NCBI GenBank assembly: GCA_015146655.1
Contig: VKHL01000001.1
Location: 51,001 to 115,000, forward strand
Direction: 5' to 3'
DNA length: 64,000 nt
DNA from: Ochromonas danica
Lineage: Eukaryota; Sar; Chrysophyceae; Chromulinales; Chromulinaceae
Every line of letters begins with the position of its first letter. The stretch's first letter is position 1. The translations under genes and the position numbers were made by a program. The notes under the pieces were generated by a model, which ran no database searches, had not been told where the DNA came from, and saw only the letters and a program-made list of their open reading frames with translations. This document shows, piece by piece, positions 25,629 through 34,238 of this stretch.

Positions 25629-26257
25629 CTACGTTCCCTTGCTTTTCGCCTGCATTTGCAGAACTAAGGAATAGCCAGCACAAATCAAGCCAAGAACCAA
25701 AGACTTCTTCATCGCATTCACGGGCGAGATGGGCCGCAGTGACAACGAGATTAATGCACCAGTACTCGCTCCAGCCACGCCATACACAACTTCAGATGGA
25801 AGTGGTTCTGGCAAATACTTCGCAGCCTCCAAAGTGCCTGAAAAGACAGCTGCTGCACCTGCAAATCGAAACTACAGACAACATTCGTCTAATTAGGAAA
25901 CCACACATAATTCACGGTAGTATTCTTACCCCCATGCCAAATAATCGTTGAGCAAGAACCTCTGTTCCAAGAGGAATACCTAGCAGCAAACATCATAGAT
26001 TAGGAATGAGCTTCTTCATTGTATGTCAATCTAGTCAAGTAACTACCTTTAAATGGCACCTTTTCTATCTCAGAGAGCGTTTGTTCTGGGTTAATTTTCG
26101 GCACGGATGCCTGCACGTGAGACCAAAGGCCAAAAGCGGAGCCAGCCGCAAATCCTATAGCAGACTCCTTGGCAACATCTTCCAATGACTTGAAGACATC
26201 AAGTGAAGGTTCTTCTAGCTTCTTTGAAGAATTTTCGCTGTTATTCTCCATCATCAC
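25629..26257 (-). CDS. Tim17/Tim22/NDUFA11-like small mitochondrial membrane protein
   Basis: Three exons (26257-26047, 25979-25930, 25871-25629) give 167 aa. Gly/Ala-rich hydrophobic segments (ESAIGFAAGSAFGLWSHV, FRFAGAAAVFSGTLEAA, VVYGVAGASTGALISLSLR) follow the GxxxG-containing four-helix pattern of the Tim17/22/23 superfamily, which includes complex I subunit NDUFA11/B14.7 and OEP16. No obvious targeting peptide is seen, as is common in this family. The GASTGALISLSLR segment plus the positive C terminus favours an NDUFA11-like role, but a TIM-complex or plastid OEP16 role is not excluded. A TTAAGTTAAC motif sits 31 bp upstream of the ATG. Confidence 0.65.
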
Positions 26258-26567
26258 GTGTTTGTATTGGTTGTCATCAGTATCGTCTTAAGTTAACCTT
26301 GTCCTCTCTCTACACACACTGTTATATAACAGTAAATAATGTCATCGCGAAGAGTGTATCAACAAGTTTGACCTCTTAATTATATTTTATCTATATTTAT
26401 ATTAGTAAACGATTAACAATGATCAATATTCATTATTTCATTCGTTTATTTAGTGAGAAAAACTATATTTCGCTTATTACAAAGTCGCATATTCGAGATT
26501 TAAACCCGCTTATCGTGAGAAGAGGTCAAGATCCTGATGATATCAATCACTGTGATTGCTTGAAATA
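26258..26567. other. AT-rich divergent promoter region
   Basis: 310 bp between divergent start codons (Tim17-like and COMMD2). It contains TTAAGTTAAC at 26288-26297. The stretch 26375-26480 is very AT-rich. No exon was seen. Confidence 0.5.
26288..26297. promoter_or_regulatory. TTAAGTTAAC motif upstream of the Tim17-like gene
   Basis: Reverse-strand copy of the recurrent TTAACTTAA motif, 31 bp before the ATG at 26257. Candidate promoter element. Confidence 0.35.
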
Positions 26568-27493
26568 ATGTCTACCTCATTTAACATTGAACCTGCAGTT
26601 CTTGAGCAAGCAAACCTTCTCGCTGAGTTAAAACCATCAGGTATGATTCATAAGAGTCTTCCATCCTTATCTCATCATAATGATGCTTCCCCCATGGAAT
26701 TGGTAAAACTAGAATGGCAAATAATGCTACAGTGGTCTGTGCAAGTCTTGGAAGGTGTAGAAATAACTGAGAGTGTTAAGGCACAAGCTGAACAAATTGG
26801 TGTCGCAGCATCAAAACTGGCCAAGATTTGCACTGCTCTTGCCACAATATTATGGTATGCTGTGATCATCACCATCATCATCATGAAGCTTGGTCTGTAT
26901 TCTTCATGATATCATAATGATGGGATTTTTTCTTATAGGGAGTGCTCACGTGTGATTAAAAAAGAGAGTACCTCTCTTCCAGCAGTTCTTGTCCAGTTGG
27001 GTTTACGAGAAGAAATCATTTCTGTATTTTGTGAGGTAGAAGAGAGATAATGTCGATATTGGACCTTCTTCTTGCAATTCTTATCACCACTATTGTATGG
27101 GAAATAGGAGTTTATGAGAAATCGGAGTCGAATTAATGCTTTGAAAGCACCGCTCAGCCTGTCGATGCCTGCTTATCGTGGTCTCTCTTGGAGATTGGAT
27201 GTTGAGGTAAGCTGGTTCTCATTTTGCTCTATCATAGCAAATTCTGATCATCCATTGATGAATCTGTTGACTTTGTGATCCATTTCCTTTAGTTGGGTAA
27301 GAGAAGTCTATTATCCACAATGGAGCCCACATTTCAGCTGCGTCTTGATCTTGATTCAAACGATTCGAAGAATCAGACAGTTTTCTTGCAGACAGACTAT
27401 GCAAATTTGAAGATGCTTCAGCAAGAGTTACAGCGTGCGGTGGATGAACTGTCGGGGGTGCATAGTCAGCGTATAGCTCGTTACATTTCATAG
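26568..27493 (+). CDS. COMMD2: COMM domain-containing protein 2
   Basis: Four exons (26568-26854, 26939-27035, 27108-27206, 27293-27493) with matching phases give 227 aa. The N-terminal ~125 residues are the helical HN domain. The C-terminal COMM domain begins with YRGLSWRLDVEL and carries FQLRLDLD and VFLQTDYANLKMLQQELQRA, ending ARYIS. The order WRLDVELxxRSL, LQTDxxxLxxLxQxLxxA matches COMMD2 better than its paralogues. COMMD proteins form the heteromeric ring of the Commander complex, which recycles endosomal cargo together with CCDC22/CCDC93 and Retriever. A second COMM protein lies at 42663-42971. Confidence 0.85.
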
Positions 27494-27555
27494 TGAGATC
27501 AAACGGGTGATCTTTTAAGCATAATAACTGAGTGATTCTCTTAGTGCTTAGCTTC

Positions 27556-27964
27556 TTAGAAGGAGTATTCGCCTTCGCCCATAGCCCTTCGCTCGTACTT
27601 GTCGCTGACGCGCTCCATACGGTTCAGGAATCGCGCTTGGGTGGCCTTACGCTTCTTCTTCTCCGCAGTTGTCTCCCAATGCTCTCTGAAGCGAAGATCC
27701 ATCAAAGTGCCGCTTTGTCTAGTGGCTCTCTTAAAGCGTTTCAAGGCGTTCTCCAAGGGCTCGTCCTTGCCAATAATGACCTTGACAGATCCAGCCAAGC
27801 TAGTGCCTAAGAAGAAAATGAATTGATGAGATAAGCAAATAACTGAGTCAAATAGGGAAATATGGGGAAAGAATACCTTGTCTCACTGCAGCAGGAATGT
27901 GGACAAAGGCCATGAAGGCCGGTAAAGTGACAGCAAGAAGTAAGAAAAGGAAAATAGTATTCAT
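27556..27964 (-). CDS. rpsU: Ribosomal protein bS21 with signal peptide, probably plastid-targeted
   Basis: Two exons, 27964-27877 and 27806-27556, join in phase 1, giving 112 aa. Residues about 33-112 are a complete bS21 (SVKVIIGKDEPLENALKRFK, then RRFxE-like REHWETTAEKKKRKATQARF), a small-subunit protein next to the anti-Shine-Dalgarno region. The first ~20 residues, MNTIFLFLLLAVTLPAFMA, form a classical signal peptide, followed by FVHIP. A signal peptide with Phe right after an Ala cleavage site is the hallmark of import into red-lineage secondary plastids (the ASAFAP rule). I therefore infer the plastid ribosome rather than the mitochondrial one. This is the main plastid evidence in the window. 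Confidence 0.85.
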
Positions 27965-28343
27965 TCTACCCAAAATCAAATTCATCTCAATAAGCAAAAG
28001 AAGGCAATAGAGACAGAAGAAATGAAGTCAGAAAGGCAAGATTTACCTTCAATAATGCAAGTCTTTCAATGCACGAATGAAGTCTGTCTGTCTGCTGTCG
28101 CATGCACTGCTGCAGCCCCGAGCCCATGCATGCCACAAGCACAAGCACAGGAGCACAAACACTCTGCTGCCCAAGCCACGCTTTTCGCTTGAAGCAACTT
28201 ATTACTACTTCCCGCGCAATTCACAGATGGTTTTTTGACTGGTGATGACAACTTTAGCATTCCAGGCATTATTGCTAGTTAAACTCTCATGGAGATGTTA
28301 GTAAGTTATGACTAATATAGCAAATATATCACTATGATAGTAA
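27965..28343. other. Intergenic region upstream of bS21
   Basis: 379 bp between the bS21 start and the epimerase stop. It contains a GC-richer patch (28085-28200: CATGCACTGCTGCAGCCCCGAGCCC) that probably marks the bS21 promoter. No exon and no motif copy were seen. Confidence 0.4.
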
Positions 28344-29477
28344 TTATCGCACACGAAATGAGAAAATCGAGGTCTGTAGATAGGCTTCCCCAGGTAAAAG
28401 GGTGGTGGAAGGAAATTCAGGGCGATTAGGTGAGTCGGGAAAGTGCTGAGTTTCTAAGCATATAGCATAATGTTGGCAATGTGGAGCATCAGTTGGGGAT
28501 AGAGAAAGCCAATTGGCAGTGTACACTTGCACGCCGGGTTGAGTTGTGCGCAAAATCAACTCTCTTCCCGAAGTAGGATCATACAACTTAGCAGCATAAT
28601 GAAGCTTAATTCTCGTAGTCTCTTCTGATTCATCAACTCCATCATCGTTATGGCCTTGCTCTTCTCTTCTCTCAGCTTCGTCGCTTTCTGTTGAGTCAGT
28701 GATGATGAAACAATGGTCAAGACCCGGTCGACCTCCACCATCAATATCAAGCATGACTTCAATCAACCTTCTTTCTGATGTAAAATCAAAAGGTGTTCCA
28801 TGGACAGGACAAGCTGTGCCAATGGGCAACAGGTTGTTATCCGAGGGTAGATAAGCCTCTGAAGCTAATTGGAGGTGATGATCATAGATCTTGTCTTTTA
28901 GATTCCCACTAAGATTCCAATAAGCATGGTTGGTAATATTGACCACAGTTGCTTTATCAGTAAAGGCAGAATATGTCATAACCAGGTCGTCTTCATCAGT
29001 GAGTAGATAGCAGACGGAAACCATGAGATTTCCTGGATAACCTTCCTCTCCATCCGGTGAGCAATAGCTAAACTCTATACCAAGACCTTCATCTTTATGG
29101 ACTTCTACTGCAGTCCATATCTTTTGATCAAATCCTTCTAATCCACCATGAAGATGATTAGGACCATTATTAACAGCTAGTTCTACAACATTCTCATCCA
29201 AAGAGAATCTTCCTTTACCAATACGATTAGCATATCTTCCAACAATACAACCATAATAAGGACGACCTTCCTTCTTCTGTAACATCTCTAATGTGTCATA
29301 GTTCAGAGTGATTTCCTCTAGTGTACCCCTTCTGTCAGGTGTACGAATGCTGAGAATAGTTGCTCCATAATTTGTACATTGGAAACTCAAGCCATTTTTG
29401 TTAGTAATAGTAAAACGATGAATAGGGGTAGAATCATGGATACTTCCAAAGATCTCTTTAGTGATTGCAGCTGGCAT
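28344..29477 (-). CDS. GALM: Aldose 1-epimerase (galactose mutarotase)
   Basis: Single exon. I start at the ATG at 29477 (MPAAITKEIFGS), which gives 377 aa. An in-frame extension reaches 29570 but adds 31 residues unlike the family and looks like 5' UTR. The beta-sandwich motifs are clear: NYGATILSIRTPDRRG, YYGCIVGRYANRIGKGRF, NGPNHLHGG, the catalytic-His region VNITNHAYWNLSG, GTPFDFTS, and the catalytic Glu in AICLETQHFPDSPNRPEF. It interconverts alpha and beta anomers of hexoses in the cytosol. An acidic ~40-residue insertion (about 28590-28700, rich in Glu/Asp) before KLYDPTSGREL is longer than in typical mutarotases. Confidence 0.93.
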   Translation of the reverse strand: MPAAITKEIFGSIHDSTPIHRFTITNKNGLSFQCTNYGATILSIRTPDRRGTLEEITLNYDTLEMLQKKEGRPYYGCIVGRYANRIGKGRFSLDENVVELAVNNGPNHLHGGLEGFDQKIWTAVEVHKDEGLGIEFSYCSPDGEEGYPGNLMVSVCYLLTDEDDLVMTYSAFTDKATVVNITNHAYWNLSGNLKDKIYDHHLQLASEAYLPSDNNLLPIGTACPVHGTPFDFTSERRLIEVMLDIDGGGRPGLDHCFIITDSTESDEAERREEQGHNDDGVDESEETTRIKLHYAAKLYDPTSGRELILRTTQPGVQVYTANWLSLSPTDAPHCQHYAICLETQHFPDSPNRPEFPSTTLLPGEAYLQTSIFSFRVR

Positions 29478-29678
29478 TTGAGTTTTCCTTGTTTGGATTA
29501 CAACTTGTACTTGGTTGGGGAACTTGTTTGATGGAAATATTATTGTTTTACGTGGTACTAGAAGAGCCAAATTTCCAGATCTTCAGATCTCCAGATTCCA
29601 ATTCCCTCCCCTTCCATCAAATGGTTATTGAAAGAACTTGATTAGACACGTGATATATAAAATTGAGATTTTTAAAAT

Positions 29679-30650
29679 ATGGGTGAACGTAAAGTACTTA
29701 ATCGTTATATCCCTCCTGACTTTGATCCCTCTTTACTTCCTAAGATGAAGAGGGATCGCAAGCAGATGATGGAAATTCGTATGATGCTTCCATTCTCCCT
29801 ACGTTGTAAGACTTGTGGAGAATATATGTATCGTGGTACCAAGTTTAACTCTAAGAAAGAAGATACAGAAGAATACTATATGGGTATTCGTATTATTCGT
29901 TTCTATATCAAATGTACAGTATGTAATGCAGAAATTACATTTAAAACAGATCCTAAAAATTCAGATTATGAATGTGAGAGTGGTGCATCAAGAAATTTTG
30001 AATTATGGAGAGATACACAAACAATAGTAGAAGAAGATTCTAAAGCAAAAGAAGAAGAAGAAGCATTAGATGCTATGAAAGCATTAGAAAATCGTACACT
30101 GGATAATAAAATGGAAATGGATGTCCTTGATGCACTGGATGAAATTAAAGCAATGAATCAAAAGCATAATCGTGTTCATGCAGATAAGGTGCTAGAAAGT
30201 ATTCAACGTCGAGCAGAGAAGGTAGCAGAGCCAAAGTCTGTCAGCACAGTTTCTTCTTCTCTCACAGCTGAAGACGAGGCACTTGTCAAATCTGTGCAAT
30301 TCCGCTCAGCTGATCCTTCTGCTGTTGCGACTATGGCCATAGCTGTAGGAAAGAAAACTCTTCTCTCACAAGTCTCTCTTCAACCTTCGCAAGGTAGTTC
30401 AGCAAGTTCTCTTCCTGTTGTGGTGGTGAAGAAGAAGAGGAAAGCTGAGGCAGTAATTGCCGACAATTCACAACCTCTTCTTACTAAGAAACCACAGGAG
30501 GAGAAGGAGGAGGAGAAGAAGAAGTTGGTCAAAGAGGAGAAGAATGAGAGCTTGAAGAGTGATAACAAGGTCCAGACAACAGGTCTTGGTGGACTGCTTG
30601 ACTATGGAGATAGTAGTGGAGATGATGGGGAAGGCAGTAGCAGCACTTAG
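29679..30650 (+). CDS. YJU2: Splicing factor YJU2/CWC16 (CCDC94)
   Basis: Single exon, 323 aa. The N terminus MGERKVLNRYIPPDFDPSL is diagnostic for YJU2. Two Cys pairs (CKTCGEYMY and CTVCNAEI) make the zinc site, with the helix-forming RGTKFNSKKEDT between them and YECESGASRNFE after. YJU2 joins the spliceosome after Prp2 and promotes the first transesterification (branching) step. The C-terminal third is charged and low-complexity (KKKRKAEA, then Glu/Lys-rich), probably disordered with an NLS. The paralogue CCDC130/SAF4 lacks this exact N-terminal sequence. The abundance of introns in the window fits the need for the factor. Confidence 0.94.
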   Translation: MGERKVLNRYIPPDFDPSLLPKMKRDRKQMMEIRMMLPFSLRCKTCGEYMYRGTKFNSKKEDTEEYYMGIRIIRFYIKCTVCNAEITFKTDPKNSDYECESGASRNFELWRDTQTIVEEDSKAKEEEEALDAMKALENRTLDNKMEMDVLDALDEIKAMNQKHNRVHADKVLESIQRRAEKVAEPKSVSTVSSSLTAEDEALVKSVQFRSADPSAVATMAIAVGKKTLLSQVSLQPSQGSSASSLPVVVVKKKRKAEAVIADNSQPLLTKKPQEEKEEEKKKLVKEEKNESLKSDNKVQTTGLGGLLDYGDSSGDDGEGSSST

Positions 30651-31017
30651 CGGTAACTGTTGACAGGGTTGGAAATCATAGTATACTTTAGCATCTTTTT
30701 TCCTCACTTATTGCTATATATAACACTATTAGAATGGTTACTCAGCTCTTTTTGGCAGTAGACCTAGTGGTTCGAGCCCCAGAAGGGCCTTGCTTACCAT
30801 CTCACCACCACAATAGGCACCAGATTAGCGCCATCATAGACAAGTAGGTCCAAGTCCTTGGGCCTAATGGTCTGCCGTGAGTCTTTGGCGCACCGAGCCT
30901 TGGACCGCCCTACTGTGTGCCATTAACTTAATAGGTGAATGGAGGAGAAACGGTTTTGTTGCGATGATGACCAAGAGCAGTTGACGACAATAAGCAGAAC
31001 TCCTCAGTCAGTCAACT
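30651..31017. other. Intergenic region with a hairpin and B-box-like sequence
   Basis: 367 bp without an ATG-initiated gene. A 9-10 bp inverted repeat (30845-30854 with 30857-30866) forms a tight hairpin. GGTTCGAGCCC near 30768-30778 matches the tRNA B-box consensus, but no cloverleaf could be folded around it. On the minus strand a short open stretch between an acceptor-like ACACAG and a donor-like GGTAAG could be an exon, without a recognised family. TTAACTTAA lies at 30923-30931. Confidence 0.3.
30845..30866. repeat. Inverted repeat / hairpin
   Basis: TAGGTCCAAG and CTTGGGCCTA are reverse complements apart from one G-T pair, separated by two bases. As RNA this gives a 9-bp stem with a four-base loop. 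The surrounding DNA is unusually GC-rich for an intergenic stretch here. Confidence 0.5.
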
Positions 31018-31527
31018 ATGGCTCAATCAGCGGAAGCACAAGCACGTCTTAATGTCTCTCTACGTGAAATTGTTACTTTCTTTAGTGAATCTGGAGTTCA
31101 AGAACGTTCTATCCAATTATTAAATACTTTTATTGATAAACATCTTACGAATGACTTTCTTAACCTTGCTGAAGGATTTGGAAAATGTATGGCTTTCTTA
31201 GATCATGATGAACTTATTGCTAAGATATTTCGTACTTATCAATGTATGATTGATGGTTTTATTATTGAACGGAAAATTATAACTAAAAGAATTCGTCTGA
31301 TGAAAGAAGATAAAAAAACGGATCCCGAAGTTCTTGCTCGACAAGAAAATCTTCTTATTGAAGTTGATAATAAGAAAGCAGTAGCAATTGTCTCTATGGC
31401 TCGTTTACGTGCGATGAATTTTGTTCCTCTAGCAGGATTCAAAGAAGGTGAAAAGTTTAATGCTATGGCAGCCTATAAGACAGTATTGGAGAGTCAACGA
31501 CCTTCAACAGCCAAGTCTAAGAAATAA
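31018..31527 (+). CDS. Uncharacterised helical protein
   Basis: Single exon, 169 aa, not recognised. It has no membrane span and no low-complexity region apart from the Ser/Lys tail PSTAKSKK. The whole chain is predicted alpha-helical, with a central amphipathic stretch (IIERKIITKRIRLMKEDKK) likely to form a coiled coil. The uniform helical composition, lack of stops, start context and a TTAACTTAA motif 87-95 bp upstream support a real gene. It may be an adaptor or axonemal subunit, but I have no specific evidence. Confidence 0.7.
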   Translation: MAQSAEAQARLNVSLREIVTFFSESGVQERSIQLLNTFIDKHLTNDFLNLAEGFGKCMAFLDHDELIAKIFRTYQCMIDGFIIERKIITKRIRLMKEDKKTDPEVLARQENLLIEVDNKKAVAIVSMARLRAMNFVPLAGFKEGEKFNAMAAYKTVLESQRPSTAKSKK

Positions 31528-32066
31528 GAAGAAAAAAAGAATAATAGGGTATATATGACACAAGGAAAGAGAAGAGAAGAGAAGAGAAGAGGAGGAAATA
31601 GTCTTATACGTGGCTCTATGTGAGGCTGTTATTGTTGTTGTAAATAGGTTACATATTTGTTAAATACTACTACTGTGAGAATGGTTGATCTATCTGATTT
31701 TCTGCACTGATCCACCACCACTACGGTTTAAGCCATCTATCCATGGCTTTATTGAGTGCACGAAAATTGGATACAAAAGAGTGTTCATTCATAGCTTAGC
31801 TTATCAACCCTGTAATGCTCAGAAGTCTCTCTCGTTGTTGTGGTGGTGGTGATTGTTATTCTCTTACCAGTCAAGTCACTCACTCATAACATACAAGCAC
31901 TCAGATTATTTATTGGGCACAATAACTTCATAACTATCTCATTCAAGTCTCCTTTAGCTCTTCTCTTCAATTCTGAAAAAACCACCTCAATACAGAGAAA
32001 CATTAGTGGCTTATAATTTACAGACAGGGTCCTTCGCCTCAGACACCCCTTACTAATCTACACGTT
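31528..32066. other. Intergenic region, convergent 3' ends
   Basis: 539 bp between two convergent genes. It has purine repeats (GAAGAGAAGA, 31570-31595), pyrimidine-rich stretches and CCACCACCACT. No exon, RNA gene or motif copy was recognised. Long for this window, where convergent gaps are usually under 250 bp. Confidence 0.4.
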
Positions 32067-32510
32067 TTATTCTCGTAGAGGACCACGAATACGACGGGCA
32101 AGTTGGATATCTCTTGGCATAAGTGTGACACGCTTAGCATGAATAGTACAAAGATAGGCATCTTCAAAAAGACCTACAAGATGTGCTTCTGCTGCTTCTT
32201 GTAATGCTAACATTGCATCTGCTTGCCATCGATATTCTTTACGAAAGAAATAACTTTGTACCTCACGTACTAATCTTGCAAAGGGTAATCGACGTATCAT
32301 TAAATCTGTATTACGTTGATAGAAACGAATCTCTCGTAATGCTTTCTCTCCTGGTCGATACCGTCGTTTTGTTGGACTTGTCTTTTTAGCAGTACTTGCT
32401 GTTGTTGATGAAATGGGTGATTTACCAATTCTTTTCGGTGAAGTGGCTTTTCTAGCGGAAGAGGAAGAAGAAGAACCCCCGATAACTTGGGTGTCCTTTG
32501 TTCGAACCAT
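32067..32510 (-). CDS. Histone H3 variant, candidate centromeric H3 (CENP-A/cenH3)
   Basis: Single exon, 147 aa. The histone fold is complete: [69 protein letters not shown]. The tail is not canonical: after MVRTKDTQ the usual ARKSTGGKAPR order is replaced by Ser/Thr/Lys-rich sequence. Loop 1 between helices 1 and 2 ([16 protein letters not shown]) is one residue longer than in canonical H3 and has Trp at the RWQA position, as in CENP-A (NWQA). EDAYL also matches CENP-A rather than EDTNL. These are the usual cenH3 criteria. A divergent replacement variant is the alternative. It is intronless; TTAAGTTAAC lies ~177 bp upstream. Confidence 0.85.
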   Translation of the reverse strand: MVRTKDTQVIGGSSSSSSARKATSPKRIGKSPISSTTASTAKKTSPTKRRYRPGEKALREIRFYQRNTDLMIRRLPFARLVREVQSYFFRKEYRWQADAMLALQEAAEAHLVGLFEDAYLCTIHAKRVTLMPRDIQLARRIRGPLRE

Positions 32511-32841
32511 TTTTAGGTTTCTTAAGAAATATCTACAATAACAATCACTATCAATACGGTTGAATCACTTGGAAAGCTTCAGTTTTTCTTCCCTAAAGGT
32601 TTTCAAGATTGCTTTGGACTTTTGAATCGCCAAATAGCGCCAGCAGCAACCAACAGCCACAGTGCCAGACTGCACACAGACTCCAGTTAAGTTAACAGCC
32701 ACCCCGGCACACGCAATTTCTTTCCATGGAAACTATTATGGAATCCGTGCTGTGAAACTATTTTCAAGCCAAATCAGAAATTTACTGTATAGTCTATGGT
32801 AGGGACACTATATTATTGATTTCTTTCCATATGATAAAAAC
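32511..32841. other. Intergenic region upstream of the H3 variant
   Basis: 331 bp. It holds TTAAGTTAAC (32687-32696) and a GC-richer patch around 32630-32720, probably the H3-variant promoter, then the 3' UTR of the Sel1 gene. No exon was seen. Confidence 0.45.
32687..32696. promoter_or_regulatory. TTAAGTTAAC motif upstream of the H3 variant
   Basis: Copy of the recurrent intergenic motif, about 177 bp before the ATG at 32510. Candidate promoter element. Confidence 0.3.
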
Positions 32842-34029
32842 TTATCGTTCTAAAGCAATCAATCTATCAATTTCTTCCAGCAATTGTTTCGCTATTTCAT
32901 TTTGGCCAACTAATGGCAAAATCAAAGAGCGAGCTTTCTGAAGATCTCTGGGTACACCTTTCCCTTCCATGTACATTTTAGAAAGATTCAATGCTGCACC
33001 AGAAACGTGAAGAGCCGCTGCTTGTTCGAACCACTCAGCTGCCTTAGGAGGATCAGCTGATACACCATCGCCTGTCAGCAAAGCTACACCAACATTGAAC
33101 ATGGCACCGGGATGTTTGGCCTGAGCAGCTTGTAATTGCAAGTCAAATGCTTTCTTCGGGTCAACTGGGAGGTTACCTCTCCCACGGTAATACCAGGTAC
33201 CCAAGACAAAGCAGGATGCAGGATCACCTAACTCCACACCTGCCTGATAGTATAAACTAGCCTTGTGATCACTTTGCTCTACTCCACGACCATATGCATA
33301 AGCATTACCAATATTATGGAAAGCAGGAACAATGCCTCCCTTAGCAGCCGCGCGATAGTGTTGGAAAGCCCTAACCTCGTCCTTCTCACAACCTTCCCCA
33401 TTTTCCAACATAATGGCCAAGGAGTACTACACAGTGTAGAGTAAAGCACAGGAGAGAGTTATGGCAATGTCAGTTTGGCTATATAGAGAGAGGGGGGGGG
33501 GGGGAGGAGAAGGAGGGGGGATAAAGCTAACATGGCGAATTGTAGTTGTTTTGTGTAGCCAATGCTTCGAGTTCCTTGAAGGCTAAGGCAAGTCTTTCTC
33601 AACACCTTCACCATCACGCAGACAAGAAGCACGACTATAGCGACCTTCAATAGACCCCATTCCAGAAGCAATAGCCCATAATGCTACAGATTTGGATCGA
33701 TCCTGAGGTAAACCACCTACTCCTTCGAAATAAGCACGAGCTAGTTCTTCTAATTGTTCTCTTTTCAATTGCTCAGGAGGAGTCTCATTCCAAGCTTTAA
33801 GAGATTCCTTTGGTGGAGTGACGAAAGGTTGAGCAGCTCCAAGGGATAACTCTTTCACAGCATCCTTCAGCTCATGATAGGCTGCCTTCTTCACAGGATC
33901 GAACAGTGGTGCATCAGCTTGGTTTACTACTGAAGATGGAGCAGAAGGTGGTCGTTGTACATTCTGCACAGGTGGAGAAGGAGAGTTTCTCAAGAAACTA
34001 CGAGTTGCATTGACAATTCTCCTGAACAT
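32842..34029 (-). CDS. Sel1-repeat (TPR-like) protein, reading frame interrupted
   Basis: Two exons fit by splice phase, 34029-33532 and 33426-32842, but exon 1 has an in-frame TAG at 33585-33583, right after LRDGEGVEKDLP. The next ~50 bp encode perfect Sel1 sequence (AFKELEALATQNNYNSPC) in another frame, and exon 2 (SLAIMLENGEGCEKDEVRAF) returns to the first. So either two compensating small indels occur in the assembly or the gene is damaged. Otherwise it is a 5-6 repeat Sel1 solenoid with Gx(G)V-D-KA signatures (GRGVEQSDHKASLYYQAG, GDGVSADPPKAAEWFEQA). The N terminus MFRRIVNATRSFLRN is a plausible mitochondrial presequence. The intron contains a run of 13 G (33492-33504), a known source of sequencing error. 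Confidence 0.6.
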
Positions 34030-34157
34030 CCCCTTATATCCAAGAATGTCTTCTTTGCCTCTGCTTTGTCTTCTTTGCCTTCTCTTTGGGCCAGCAAAAG
34101 AGAAAGGTTGTGATTATTATTACGACGCGAGGATATTGTTATTAGACGCGGGAAGGA

Positions 34158-34166
34158 TTAACTTAA
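34158..34166. promoter_or_regulatory. TTAACTTAA motif upstream of the TPT transporter
   Basis: Recurrent intergenic motif about 73-81 bp before the ATG at 34239. Confidence 0.35.
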
Positions 34167-34238
34167 TAAAACCTGCTCAACACCTCTTGCTCGCTCATAT
34201 CTCTCATATGACGATACAACAAAGATCAGCAATAGAGG

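Noticed and set aside
29478-29570. N-terminal extension of aldose 1-epimerase
   Set aside because: In frame and ATG-initiated, but unlike the family and probably 5' UTR; the start at 29477 gives the normal N terminus.
30751-30800. tRNA gene at the GGTTCGAGCCC sequence
   Set aside because: No acceptor stem, D arm or anticodon arm can be formed, and a T5 run precedes it.
33555-33625. Micro-intron of 23-29 bp removing the TAG in the Sel1 gene
   Set aside because: It would delete conserved Sel1 residues (GEGVEKDL) and be far shorter than any other intron here; it also fails to connect in frame to exon 2.
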